From Candidatus Nitrosopumilus sp. (lineage in GTDB: Archaea > Thermoproteota > Nitrososphaeria > Nitrososphaerales > Nitrosopumilaceae), in the NCBI GenBank assembly GCA_013215285.1, contig JABSRD010000001.1:306587-370586 (forward strand): DNA of 64,000 nt, written 5' to 3'. The notes below the pieces were generated by a model. The model worked only from the letters and a program-made list of their open reading frames with translations, was not told where the DNA came from and made no database searches. Below are positions 7,517-16,164 of this stretch, piece after piece. How positions within the stretch are numbered: position 1 is the stretch's first letter; each line of letters begins with the position of its first letter. The position numbers and the translations under genes were made by a program.

Positions 7517-9610
7517 ATGGAATTAAGTGAAGAGATAGAAGAACCACAGAGAGGCGGTATCTTACAATCTACTTCAAAACGTGTCAGAATGATCTTTTCT
7601 GTCATGGCAAGTCCAAATAGAATTGATATTCTGAGAATTCTAAATTCTAAAGGTCCTCTGACTTATTCTGAACTAAAATCTCTAGCAGGATTCAAATCAA
7701 AAAAAGAGAGTGGTAAATTTGCATATCATTTGAGAAAATTATTGAGACAATCACTTGTTGCACTAAATAAATCTGAAAGACGTTACACTATTACAAATCT
7801 TGGAAAATTAGTTTTAAGTCTAGCACGACAAATTGAAGAAAGATCAATTATTGAAAGTGGAAAAATGTATGTACGAACATCACATCAATCTATTGAGGAA
7901 TTTAATTCACATAAAATTATTCAATCACTAGTTCGTGAAGGAAGTCTTCCATTAGAATTAGCACAAAAAATTACTGAAGAAGTTGAAAACAGAATTTACA
8001 AATATCAGATTACCTATCTTACAGGTGCACTCATACGAGAAATGGTGAACTCTGTTCTTTTAGAACATGGTCATGAGGAATATCGAAATAAACTTGCACG
8101 CCTGGGTCTGCCTGTTTATGACGTTCAAGAAATGATTTCTAACCTAGATAATGTGGATAATGGTGCTGAGGGTCTTTTGTCTAATACTGGGCAACAAGTA
8201 TTTGCTGAGCATTTACTTACTAACGTATTACCAAAAGATGTAGCAGATTCTCATCTTTCTGGAGATTTACACATTACTAATCCTGGAGTTTGGTCTATGA
8301 TTCCTGATACAATATTTGTTAATGTTAAAGAATTGATTGAAGATGGAATTGACCTTGGTGGAAAATATTTAGATGTTTCAAGAATTCCTGCATCAAAACA
8401 ACTTGATGAAATTACAAATTCATTGTCTGTTATAATTTCTCTTCTCTCCAAAGAAGCTTCACAAGAAATTGTTCTTGATGGATTAGTTCAATTGTTTTCA
8501 AAACATTCAAAATCTCTTCCAGAGCTTGAACAAAAATTAACTAATGCATTTGCAACTGCATCTACAACTTCAAAATATAGTAAAACAAATACTATTGTCT
8601 CAATTAGATTACAATTAGGAACTGATACAAAAATTATTAATTCAATAATTAATGCATACAAAAATTATACAAAAATAACACCAATACCAAAGATTGGTTT
8701 GATTATAGATCAAGATAAAGGAAAACTTACTGATGTTTCAGGATCATTATCTGAAATAATTTCTTTTGGTGGAAAGGTAATGTTTGCAAAAGGACAAATG
8801 TCTAGTCATGGTATAACAAATGGATCTACAAAGAGTACAGGACCACTTTCAATAGTACTACAATCTGTTTCCATAAATCTTCCAAGATTAGCTTTTGAAT
8901 CAAATAAAGATGAAACTTACTTTAGAGCAAGACTTGCATTACTAATGAAACCTGCTCTTGTTTCAATGGCATTGAGAAAAAAAGATATCTCTGATCTTAC
9001 TAGAAGAGGATTAAACCCAATTCTTGCAAAGAATACTCAATACATGCAAAGAAGTTCTGTTACTCTTGTTGTAAATTTGGTGGGGCTTAAAGAAGCAGTC
9101 TTTAACATACTTGGATTCAAAGATAACAAAGACGGTCGTGCAATTCTTCATAAAGTAATTGAAACTGCAGTTGATGTTGGTGCCAAAAAAGGTAAAGAAT
9201 TAGGTGAGACTGTGGCTATTTGCATGACTGAAACTGAGGGTTCTACCCGTTTTGTACGACTAGATGGTGAAAAATATGGTAAAAACTCTGCACTAAATTC
9301 AATGGATGGTGACTCTTATTCTGAAGGAGTAGTGATTAATGCTTCTGAACTTTCTGGCTATACTGCTAAAAGTGAACACATCTCTGAGTGTAACAAACTC
9401 TCAAAATTGTTTAATGGTGGATTGCTTGTGACATTAGAAATTGACAAGCATGCAAATACTAATGAAATCAAAAAATCAATAGAGAAAACATCTACCTTGA
9501 TACATTCTTTCAAACTTGTTAGGCCTACTGCAATATGTGGTGAATGTGGTTTCAAAGATGAACCATTTGAAGACAAGTGTCCAAAGTGTAAGTCACCATA
9601 CATTGTCTGA
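7517..9610 (+). CDS. HTH-ATP-cone-NrdD-like fusion without catalytic residues; candidate RNR regulator
   Basis: 697 aa in four parts. Residues about 20-105: winged HTH of ArsR type (SPNRIDILRILNSKGPLTYSEL, then FAYHLRKLLRQSLV). About 115-205: ATP-cone (VRTSHQSIEEFNSHKII ... ALIREMVNSVLLEHG). About 215-620: homologous to anaerobic ribonucleotide reductase NrdD (SVSINLPRLAF, VVNLVGLKEAVFNILGF). End: zinc ribbon CGECGF..CPKCKSPYIV. The protein stops there, with no glycyl-radical RxxGY loop, and there is no cysteine at all before about residue 600, so thiyl-radical chemistry is impossible. Bacterial NrdR also joins DNA binding to an ATP-cone and controls RNR genes; nrdJ is the next gene. A nucleotide-sensing regulator is my inference. 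Confidence 0.75.
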   Translation: MELSEEIEEPQRGGILQSTSKRVRMIFSVMASPNRIDILRILNSKGPLTYSELKSLAGFKSKKESGKFAYHLRKLLRQSLVALNKSERRYTITNLGKLVLSLARQIEERSIIESGKMYVRTSHQSIEEFNSHKIIQSLVREGSLPLELAQKITEEVENRIYKYQITYLTGALIREMVNSVLLEHGHEEYRNKLARLGLPVYDVQEMISNLDNVDNGAEGLLSNTGQQVFAEHLLTNVLPKDVADSHLSGDLHITNPGVWSMIPDTIFVNVKELIEDGIDLGGKYLDVSRIPASKQLDEITNSLSVIISLLSKEASQEIVLDGLVQLFSKHSKSLPELEQKLTNAFATASTTSKYSKTNTIVSIRLQLGTDTKIINSIINAYKNYTKITPIPKIGLIIDQDKGKLTDVSGSLSEIISFGGKVMFAKGQMSSHGITNGSTKSTGPLSIVLQSVSINLPRLAFESNKDETYFRARLALLMKPALVSMALRKKDISDLTRRGLNPILAKNTQYMQRSSVTLVVNLVGLKEAVFNILGFKDNKDGRAILHKVIETAVDVGAKKGKELGETVAICMTETEGSTRFVRLDGEKYGKNSALNSMDGDSYSEGVVINASELSGYTAKSEHISECNKLSKLFNGGLLVTLEIDKHANTNEIKKSIEKTSTLIHSFKLVRPTAICGECGFKDEPFEDKCPKCKSPYIV

Positions 9611-9670
9611 AATTCGTAAATGAAAAACTAGTAACGATCATTTCACAAAACTTTTTGTTCTGATTCAGAT

Positions 9671-9689
9671 GTGGCGATCATCGTCGCAC
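9671..9689. promoter_or_regulatory. Imperfect palindrome upstream of nrdJ, possible operator
   Basis: GTGGCGATCATCGTCGCAC is an imperfect inverted repeat (GTG-CGA / TCG-CAC) in the spacer between the HTH-ATP-cone gene and nrdJ, about 85 bp before the nrdJ TATA-like box. Its GC content is higher than the surrounding spacer. A binding site for the neighbouring regulator is conceivable; nothing else supports it. Confidence 0.3.
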
Positions 9690-9772
9690 ACTTTGATGTT
9701 ATGCCTATATGAACTTCATAGTAGCGGTGTCAACATTATTGAACCGAATTTTACAACTTTTTTGCAGAATCA

Positions 9773-9807
9773 TTTATACCCCATCTTCTTCTTACTTTGT
9801 CGGGGAG
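9773..9807 (+). promoter_or_regulatory. Putative nrdJ promoter and ribosome binding site
   Basis: TTTATA at 9773-9778 is a plausible TATA box; transcription would start about 9800-9803. GGGGAG at 9802-9807 is a Shine-Dalgarno-like sequence 6 bp before the TTG at 9814. Together they favour 9814 over the upstream ATG at 9709 as the nrdJ start. Confidence 0.45.
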
Positions 9808-9813
9808 ATATTA

Positions 9814-12465
9814 TTGGACAATTCACAACTAGAAAATACTATAATTGATATTCGTAAGCGCAGTGGCGCAGTAACGGCTTTCGATAAAGATAAAATTTCA
9901 AATGCCATATTTGGGGCATTGGCTGCCACCTCTAAAGCCGATCGTGGTCTAGCCGATCAACTAGCAGGAAATGTTGTTAACAAACTAGTAGAACAAGGAT
10001 TTACAAGTTTTAGGGCACCTACTGTTGAAGACATTCAAGATATTGTAGAATCAACTTTAATCGATAGCGGCAATAGCGATATTGCAAAAGCATACATCGT
10101 TTACAGACATGAAAGAAGAAAATTAAGAGACCAAAAAATGAAGGTCTTAAATCTAAAGTCTCTTGATCCAGTTTCTAAAAAGTTTGATTTGAATTGTCTG
10201 AGAGTTTTAGCATCAAGATACCTTTTCAGAAATGGAAAAAATGAGATTATTGAATCTCCAACTCAAATGTTTGAACGAGTTGCAATTCTAGTAGGAATTG
10301 GTGATATTCTATATGACGCACAGATATTTGACAAATCAGGCAATATCACACAGGATATTGGTGAGGCACAATCTTATCTTGAAAAACTAGATGCATTTGA
10401 TTATAAATTCAAAGTAGGAGATTATTTCTTCAACAAATGGCATCTAAGATCTTTAATCAATCACTATGTGGCCCTTGCAAATCAAGGTCAAATGAAAATA
10501 AGTTTCAAAAGTCTTTTGACATTACTAGCAGCAAAGAAACTTGATAGTTATGCTGACAAAATAACTGAATACTTTGAGATGATGACTCAACAAAACTTCT
10601 TACCAAATTCACCTACAATGATGAATGCTGGTGGAAGATTGGGACAACTTTCTGCATGCTTTGTACTTGGCATGGATGATGGTATGGAACAAATCATGAA
10701 AACAACTTCTGATGCAGCATTAATTTTCAAATCAGGCGGAGGAGTTGGAATTAACTATTCCAGTCTTCGTGAAGAAGGTGACATTGTAGCATCAACTTCT
10801 GGTGTTGCATCTGGTCCAGTATCATTCATGAATATCATCAATACTGTAACTGAAGTTATCAAACAAGGAGGAAAAAGACGTGGTGCAAACATGGGAATCA
10901 TTGAGGCATGGCATCCTGATATTGAAAAATTCATTACAAACAAAACAGAAGCAGGTGTTTTAGAAAATTTTAACGTCAGTGTTGGAATTTGGGAAGACTT
11001 TTGGCATGCACTTGTTAATACTACTGATGGTAACTATGTCTTACGTAGTCCACGTGACAATAAACCAGTTAAAGAAATCAATGCACACCAACTAATTGAT
11101 TTGATTGCACTATCTGCATGGAAGAGTGCAGAACCTGGATTGATCTTCTTTGATCAAATTAACAAGTACAATGTATTTGCAAAAGCTAGACAAGCACCAC
11201 TAAAAGCAACAAACCCTTGTGGTGAACAAAGTCTTTATCCATACGAATCATGTAATCTAGGTTCTATCAATCTAGTGAATATTGTAAAGAGGCAAGCAGA
11301 TGGAACTTATGAATTTGATTGGCAAAGATATGAAGAAACAATTAGAAAAACAACAAGATTCTTGGATAATATTATTGATGTCAATACCTATCCAGTAAAA
11401 GAAATTACTGTAGCATCAAAAGAATCTAGAAGAATTGGATTAGGTGTAATGGGAGTAGCTGATCTCTTGTACAAACTAAGAATTCCATACAATTCTAAAG
11501 AAGGATATGAATTACAAGGCAAATTATCTGAAGCCCTAACATACTATTCAATGGAAGAAAGTGTTGCCCTTGCTAAATCTCGTGGTGAATTCCCACTTTG
11601 TTCAAAAACAGAATTTCCTGAAGGAAAGATTCCAATAGCAGGATATTATGAAAAATCAAAAGAATCGCATTCTTATGAATGGGGTGCACTAATTGAGAAA
11701 ATTAAAACATATGGAATTAGAAATGTTTTGACTACTACAGTAGCCCCAACTGGAACACTTGCTATGATTGCAGATTGTTCAAATGGAATGGAACCTGCAT
11801 TTGCTCTTGTATTTGAAAAGAGAGTTACTGTTGGACGATTCTTTTACACAAATAAAATAGTTGAAGAAGCTCTCAAAGAAAATGGTCTTTACAGTGATGA
11901 AATTATTGAAAAGATTGCAGATAACTATGGTTCATTGAAAGGACTTGCTGAAATCCCACAATGGATGCAGGATGTATTTGTAACTGCAATGGATATTCAC
12001 TGGGCTGATCATCTTATGGCTCAAAGCGTATGGCAAGACTGGATTGGAAATGCAATTTCAAAAACAATCAACATGCCATATGATGTTACAGTAGAAGATG
12101 TAAAATCTGCATATCTATTGGCACATGAATTGGGATTAAAAGGAATGACTGTTTATCGTGACGGTTCTAGACATACACAAGTTCTTCACATGACAAGTGA
12201 AAATGCAACTAAGACATTTGAAGTTACTCCAAGTGAGTATATTACAAAATATGTGCTAGCAAATATTACAAATCCATACATCAAAAAACAAGTAAACACC
12301 TCACTAGCACTAAAAGTCCATGACGAAGAAATTAAAATTGAATCTCCACAAATAGAACAAGTTTCAGAAGATCGTCTTTGTCCAACATGTAAAAACAATC
12401 TAATCTTTGTTGAGGGATGTAGTATCTGCATTGAATGTGGATACAGTGGTTGTACTTCTGGATAA
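9814..12465 (+). CDS. nrdJ: Class II (adenosylcobalamin-dependent) ribonucleotide reductase
   Basis: 883 aa from TTG 9814 (an in-frame ATG at 9709 would add 35 unlike residues). Order: ATP-cone (IIDIRKRSGAVTAFDKDKI) at about 1-95; RNR barrel with LPNSPTMMNAGGRLGQLSAC (redox Cys), the active-site loop NPCGEQSLYPYESCNLGSIN with N-C-E catalytic residues, TTTVAPTGTLAMIADC (second redox Cys); C-terminal zinc/Cys tail CPTCKNNL..CSICIECGYSG. Makes deoxyribonucleotides using the 5'-deoxyadenosyl radical of coenzyme B12, independent of oxygen. The cofactor assembly operon lies at 47.1-51.3 kb. The gene before it is the NrdD-like candidate regulator. Confidence 0.95.
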   Translation: MDNSQLENTIIDIRKRSGAVTAFDKDKISNAIFGALAATSKADRGLADQLAGNVVNKLVEQGFTSFRAPTVEDIQDIVESTLIDSGNSDIAKAYIVYRHERRKLRDQKMKVLNLKSLDPVSKKFDLNCLRVLASRYLFRNGKNEIIESPTQMFERVAILVGIGDILYDAQIFDKSGNITQDIGEAQSYLEKLDAFDYKFKVGDYFFNKWHLRSLINHYVALANQGQMKISFKSLLTLLAAKKLDSYADKITEYFEMMTQQNFLPNSPTMMNAGGRLGQLSACFVLGMDDGMEQIMKTTSDAALIFKSGGGVGINYSSLREEGDIVASTSGVASGPVSFMNIINTVTEVIKQGGKRRGANMGIIEAWHPDIEKFITNKTEAGVLENFNVSVGIWEDFWHALVNTTDGNYVLRSPRDNKPVKEINAHQLIDLIALSAWKSAEPGLIFFDQINKYNVFAKARQAPLKATNPCGEQSLYPYESCNLGSINLVNIVKRQADGTYEFDWQRYEETIRKTTRFLDNIIDVNTYPVKEITVASKESRRIGLGVMGVADLLYKLRIPYNSKEGYELQGKLSEALTYYSMEESVALAKSRGEFPLCSKTEFPEGKIPIAGYYEKSKESHSYEWGALIEKIKTYGIRNVLTTTVAPTGTLAMIADCSNGMEPAFALVFEKRVTVGRFFYTNKIVEEALKENGLYSDEIIEKIADNYGSLKGLAEIPQWMQDVFVTAMDIHWADHLMAQSVWQDWIGNAISKTINMPYDVTVEDVKSAYLLAHELGLKGMTVYRDGSRHTQVLHMTSENATKTFEVTPSEYITKYVLANITNPYIKKQVNTSLALKVHDEEIKIESPQIEQVSEDRLCPTCKNNLIFVEGCSICIECGYSGCTSG

Positions 12466-12481
12466 ATAACAGAATCACAAC

Positions 12482-12503
12482 TTTTTTACTTTCTTTTATT
12501 TTT
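12482..12503 (+). terminator. Oligo-T terminator-like tract after nrdJ
   Basis: T-rich tract (several runs of four to six T) between the nrdJ stop and the next start. Fits an archaeal U-tract terminator; based on composition only. Confidence 0.35.
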
Positions 12504-12511
12504 GATTTGAT

Positions 12512-13633
12512 ATGGATAAGAAGATTTTAGGCGTCGTTGCAAGCATAATAGTAGTAATTGCAATAACTGGTATCGCTTTGAGTTTACCTGGTGATGACAT
12601 TATTGTTACACCTCAAAAAACAAATGAAAAAATTGGTCTTGTGATAAATTCTCCAAAACAAGCTACAACTCTACAAGATTTGGATGAAATTTATTCAAAA
12701 GCTGCGAGCACTGGAATTGGTAGAAGTAATGTCTATCTTTTTTGGAATCTAGTTGAACCAGTACGTGGTGAATTTGATTGGAAACAATCAGATGCATTGA
12801 TGAGTCTTAACAAAAAAAATAATCTACAAGTTACACTTTACTTTTCTATTATTAATGGAGAAACATTGGGACCATTCCCTAGTTGGATTGGAAAACCACC
12901 AATCCAATCTCTAGGGGAAGATAGAGTGGTAAGTGTTCTTGATGCTATATTGACAAGATATGATATTGTGGATACTGTAATTCTTGCAGGTGATACAGAA
13001 TCACAATTTAGATTTCATGAACAAAATATTTCAGTCTACAAAGAACTATTCAATAGAATTTATGATACAATCAAAGAAAAACATCCTGATGTGAAAATAG
13101 GAAATGCTTTTGCATTACATCAAGTAATTAACAAAAATCTACGATACATTGTAACTGATTTAGCAATTGGTGATTTTGTAGCATTTTCATATTCACCAGT
13201 TGACACACTAAATGATATTGTTAAAACTCCACAACAAGCAAAAGAAGAATTGCAGCAAGTATTTGATTTAGCAGGAGATAAAAAAGTTGGAATTTTTGAG
13301 ATTAGCTGGAGTACATCTAATTTTGTGGGTGGAAATGAAGAATCACAAGCAGAATTTGTAGAAAAAGCATTTGAGTTTTATAATGAAAATGAGTCTGAAT
13401 TAGAATTTTTTACTTGGTATAGGCAGCATGACAAGCCTGAAGGAACGTGTGTGTTTGAGGAGCAAGAAATTGGTGATAGTACTCTAAATGTTGGAGGTTC
13501 TGGATTTGGAACTAGTGAGTATGTAATTGAAAGATTAAACAATTACATCTGTAATTCTGGATTAATTGATATCAATAATACTCCTAAGCAGAGTTGGAAT
13601 GTATTTAAAAATCAAATTCAAATGATTGACTAA
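12512..13633 (+). CDS. Membrane-anchored TIM-barrel (glycoside-hydrolase-like) protein
   Basis: 373 aa. N-terminal uncleaved-looking membrane anchor MDKKILGVVASIIVVIAITGI, then an extracellular barrel-like domain. IGRSNVYLFWNLVEPVRGEF and the later FEISWSTSNF segment resemble the first strand and the C-terminal nucleophile strand of clan GH-A glycosidases (W-x-x-x-E-P..G..F..D pattern). An acidic residue pair typical of retaining enzymes is not certain. Probably acts on cell-surface or extracellular sugars if it is active. The stop overlaps nothing; nep1 starts 1 bp later, so they may be co-transcribed. Confidence 0.6.
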   Translation: MDKKILGVVASIIVVIAITGIALSLPGDDIIVTPQKTNEKIGLVINSPKQATTLQDLDEIYSKAASTGIGRSNVYLFWNLVEPVRGEFDWKQSDALMSLNKKNNLQVTLYFSIINGETLGPFPSWIGKPPIQSLGEDRVVSVLDAILTRYDIVDTVILAGDTESQFRFHEQNISVYKELFNRIYDTIKEKHPDVKIGNAFALHQVINKNLRYIVTDLAIGDFVAFSYSPVDTLNDIVKTPQQAKEELQQVFDLAGDKKVGIFEISWSTSNFVGGNEESQAEFVEKAFEFYNENESELEFFTWYRQHDKPEGTCVFEEQEIGDSTLNVGGSGFGTSEYVIERLNNYICNSGLIDINNTPKQSWNVFKNQIQMID

Positions 13634-13634
13634 A

Positions 13635-14303
13635 ATGATTTCTGTAATACTAGTAGAATCTGCATTAGAACTTATTCCATCTGAACTAAAACATCATCCA
13701 TCAGTAGTTTCACATGCAAGAAAATTAGGAAAGTATTCTTCAGAAATTTTACTAGATAATTCTTGGCATTTTGCAGCCATGAAAGGAATTGAAAATGAAA
13801 TGAAAAGAGGACGACCAGACTTGGTTCACTTTTCAATACTTGAAGCTACTACAATTCCATTGTACCTACAACATAAAATGAAATTATATGTTCATACAAT
13901 TGAAGATAAAGTTATTTCATTTGGTCAAAATGTACACATTCCAAAATCATATCATAGATTTGCAGGTGTAATTGAAAAATTGTATCGAGAAAAACAAGTT
14001 GTAGCAAATGATGATGTATTACTAGAAATTAAAAATCAAACATTTTCTGAACTATTACATCAAATTAATCCATCAAAAGTAATTGGGTTTTCTACTAAAG
14101 GTAAAATGAGTTCATATGAAAAAATTGCAGCAGAAATTTCAGATGATGCTTGTATTGTACTTGGAGGATTCCAAAAAGGACATTTTTCTGATTTAATTGA
14201 AAATAAAATTAGTGATTTGTATTCTGTTGGAAATGACTCTTTTGAAGGTCATGTTGTAGTTGCTAGAATGCTCTACGAGTACGAAAAAACCATTTTTATG
14301 TAG
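13635..14303 (+). CDS. nep1: Ribosome biogenesis 16S rRNA pseudouridine N1-methyltransferase Nep1
   Basis: 222 aa from ATG 13635 (a TTG at 13626 is less likely since it overlaps the previous gene). SPOUT-class protein: ILVESALELIP start, RGRPDLVHFSIL (the conserved RPD-x-H segment), LYVHTIEDKVI, and the C-terminal knot VLGGFQKGHFSD. Emg1/Nep1 methylates N1 of a pseudouridine in the small-subunit rRNA decoding region and assists 30S assembly. Length agrees with archaeal Nep1. The tRNA-Gly gene follows 22 bp downstream. Confidence 0.93.
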   Translation: MISVILVESALELIPSELKHHPSVVSHARKLGKYSSEILLDNSWHFAAMKGIENEMKRGRPDLVHFSILEATTIPLYLQHKMKLYVHTIEDKVISFGQNVHIPKSYHRFAGVIEKLYREKQVVANDDVLLEIKNQTFSELLHQINPSKVIGFSTKGKMSSYEKIAAEISDDACIVLGGFQKGHFSDLIENKISDLYSVGNDSFEGHVVVARMLYEYEKTIFM

Positions 14304-14325
14304 GAACTAAAGTTTGCATTTTATT

Positions 14326-14399
14326 GCAGTCATAGTATAGCCTGGTTAGTATTCGGGGTTTCCAACCCTGTGACGCGGGTCCGAATCCCGCTGACTGCA
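14326..14399 (+). tRNA. tRNA-Gly (anticodon UCC)
   Basis: Folds as a full cloverleaf: acceptor GCAGTCA paired with TGACTGC and discriminator A; D arm GTAT/GTAT (with G-U pairs); anticodon stem CGGGG/CCCTG with loop TTTCCAA giving anticodon TCC; T arm GCGGG-TCCGAAT-CCCGC. CCA is not encoded (the A is followed by C). No intron. GC content is far above the flanks. Reads GGA (and possibly other GGN) glycine codons. Confidence 0.95.
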
Positions 14400-14451
14400 C
14401 TTTTTCATTATAATGAGAACCAATTTTTAGATCTTACTTTCAGATATCACT

Positions 14452-14754
14452 GTGAAGGCTACAGTTAGAAAAATTGCAATGGAGAGAATGGAAATTCTCA
14501 TTGAAAATGCAATTACTAATGCAAAAACAAATCCTGAATTATCTCAACGTCAAGCTTTTCTTGCTCGTAGAATTAGTACTAGACATAAAATTCGCATGCC
14601 TTATAATCTTAGAATGGTTTTCTGTAAAAAATGTAAATCCTTTATCGTACCTGGAATCAATTCTAGAATTCGTCTAGGTAGAGCATCTGTCAAGTCGATC
14701 AGAATCTCTTGTTACTTGTGTGGGCATACTTATCGAAAAATAATACCTCAATGA
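14452..14754 (+). CDS. rnp4: Ribonuclease P protein component 4 (Rpp21/Rpr2)
   Basis: 100 aa from a GTG start. Two N-terminal helices rich in Arg/Lys (RKIAMERMEILIENAITNA, then QAFLARRISTRHKIRMP) followed by a zinc ribbon FCKKCKSFIVPG ... ISCYLCGHTYRKI with four Cys. This is the Rpp21/Rnp4 layout; the protein pairs with Rpp29 on the specificity domain of RNase P RNA for tRNA 5' processing. It lies next to a tRNA gene and nep1, an RNA-processing neighbourhood. In-frame product starting later in another frame is a shadow. Confidence 0.9.
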   Translation: MKATVRKIAMERMEILIENAITNAKTNPELSQRQAFLARRISTRHKIRMPYNLRMVFCKKCKSFIVPGINSRIRLGRASVKSIRISCYLCGHTYRKIIPQ

Positions 14755-14810
14755 TGAATGACTATATCGGAAAACAGAAGGTTTTTCAAATCTGAATCTA
14801 CTGATCAGTT

Positions 14811-15026
14811 ATGGTAAAATGTACAAAGTGTGGAAATGAAAAATGGGCAAGAATTTCGGATGTTACTATTACAGATAATTATCTAAAAGCCATGAAAGAG
14901 AATTTACCACCATACCAATATGGTATTGAACATCCAGAGTGGGCGAATATTGCAAGAGTAGGAAATTACATCATAGGATATCAATGCAAGAAGTGTAATT
15001 TCATAGTGCCTGAACTTTGTTATTGA
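14811..15026 (+). CDS. Small zinc-ribbon hypothetical protein
   Basis: 71 aa: MVKCTKCGNEKWARISD at the N-terminus and YQCKKCNFIVPELCY at the C-terminus provide two CxxC pairs about 50 residues apart, a likely single zinc site, with a middle segment of about 40 residues (NLPPYQYGIEHPEWANIAR). I do not recognise the family. It follows the RNase P subunit by 56 bp and could be in the same transcript. Confidence 0.65.
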   Translation: MVKCTKCGNEKWARISDVTITDNYLKAMKENLPPYQYGIEHPEWANIARVGNYIIGYQCKKCNFIVPELCY

Positions 15027-15172
15027 ATCCATTCAGATTCATCTTGATTTTGTAGACCAGAAAATATTCCCTTAATTTTATAATTGGATCTTAAGACCAA
15101 CAACGATTAGTTGTTTGGTGATAGTTCCAATTTTGCTAAATCGTTTTGTATCTCTTAAGCGTATTATTATTG

Positions 15173-15412
15173 ATGGCAAACCAAGTCACTGTAAATTTAA
15201 AAACAACGAAGGGGGATTGGGAAACGACCTTTCAGAAATCAACTCGTGTAAAAGACGTTATACTTGCGTTAAAGGTACATTTTAGATTGCCAAAAGATAG
15301 TAAATTTACGTTATACAAACAAACATTGCCAAAGATTGATTTTGAACCAGATCGAGCATTGATAAATTATAATGTAAAAGACGGAGATATTTTGGTTCTA
15401 AAGCAAGTATGA
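15173..15412 (+). CDS. Ubiquitin-fold (beta-grasp) small protein
   Basis: 79 aa from ATG 15173. Pattern of a beta-grasp domain: two starting strands (QVTVNLKTTKGDWETTFQ), the helix (TRVKDVILALKVHFRL), then KFTLYKQTLPKIDFEPDRALINYNVKDGDILVLKQV. The final 'DGDILVL' strand is typical of ubiquitin-like folds. The tail ends in KQV without Gly-Gly, so it cannot be conjugated like SAMP/ubiquitin and is not a MoaD/ThiS sulfur carrier. A longer upstream reading (15146) adds an unlikely hydrophobic stub. Role unknown. Confidence 0.6.
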   Translation: MANQVTVNLKTTKGDWETTFQKSTRVKDVILALKVHFRLPKDSKFTLYKQTLPKIDFEPDRALINYNVKDGDILVLKQV

Positions 15413-15428
15413 AAGTCCAATTTCATAA

Positions 15429-15893
15429 TCATTTCAAATTCTTTTTTTTATAAGTAAGAATCTTAGCAAACTTGTCCATTACTTCATTGATACTTTTTTC
15501 GATTTCCCTCTTAGCAAAAAAGCCTAAAAGAATCAATGCACCTGCTAACTTGAAGTCACCTTCAACAATTATTTTTGTTCCCTCACTAGTTTCTTCATAA
15601 CTTTCAACGATATGGCTACCCTTTGCATCTCCTTCAAGAATAAAGACTTCATGTTTTTCTGTGGGTTGGATTACATGTTTTACCTTTTGTGTAATATCTC
15701 TTCTAGCCATTCTTACAAACTCTTCAGTTATGATGGAATTACCTTCTCGTGAGATAATCTTTACAGATTTGAATATTTGAGGAAGTTTTGATGGAAGGTT
15801 TTCAAAGTCTGTTATAGTGAAAAAAACTTTATCTTTTTTAGCTTTGATAATTTTCTCTACTTTTACTTTTAGCACATTATCTTTTAGATACAC
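15429..15893 (-). CDS. SRPBCC/START-like ligand-binding protein
   Basis: 154 aa. Reads as a polyketide-cyclase/START fold: opening strand (VEKIIKAKKDKVFFTITDFENLP), the FKSVKIISREGNS segment, several strands (HEVFILEGDAKGSHIVESYEET), and a long C-terminal helix (LILLGFFAKREIEKSINEVMDKFAKIL). Such proteins bind hydrophobic ligands in a cavity; no catalytic set is evident. Convergent with the ubiquitin-fold gene (16 bp apart) and divergent from the repeat-flanked region at 16.0 kb. Confidence 0.7.
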   Translation of the reverse strand: MYLKDNVLKVKVEKIIKAKKDKVFFTITDFENLPSKLPQIFKSVKIISREGNSIITEEFVRMARRDITQKVKHVIQPTEKHEVFILEGDAKGSHIVESYEETSEGTKIIVEGDFKLAGALILLGFFAKREIEKSINEVMDKFAKILTYKKKNLK

Positions 15894-16017
15894 TTTCTAT
15901 AAATCTAAACCCGAAAAAATGATTGATTTTAAAATAATCTATTTTTAATTAATACTAACAAATCAGAATAAATTCATTCTTGAATTAACAACAATTAGGA
16001 CAAACAGCGATCTTAGA

Positions 16018-16067
16018 AATTTACGCTGAATTATGTTTAACAAACTAGACACCATACCTCAATGATT
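16018..16067 (+). repeat. 50-bp direct repeat, copy 1
   Basis: Matches copy 2 (17844-17893) at 49 of 50 positions; weaker similarity extends about 14 bp further upstream (GCGATCTTAG against TCGATCTGTG). It lies in the spacer before the calcium-repeat protein gene. Each copy contains the mini reading frame MFNKLDTIPQ followed by TGA; the single difference (CTA/CTT) is synonymous in that frame. Confidence 0.9.
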
Positions 16068-16164
16068 AAAATTCTATTTGATAAATCAGGTACAGTTCTA
16101 ACCACTTATGCCATTGAAATAATTTTTAGAAATTTATTTATGTTGATAATGATATTTTGTGATT

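Noticed and set aside
7517-9610. Functional anaerobic (class III) ribonucleotide reductase
   Set aside because: No glycyl-radical loop, no active-site cysteines and no NrdG gene next to it.
9709-9813. Upstream ATG of nrdJ adding 35 residues
   Set aside because: The added segment is unlike class II RNRs, and the TATA-like box plus GGGGAG before TTG 9814 lie inside it.
15173-15412. Ubiquitin-like modifier or sulfur carrier
   Set aside because: No C-terminal Gly-Gly, and no E1/MoeB-type gene nearby.
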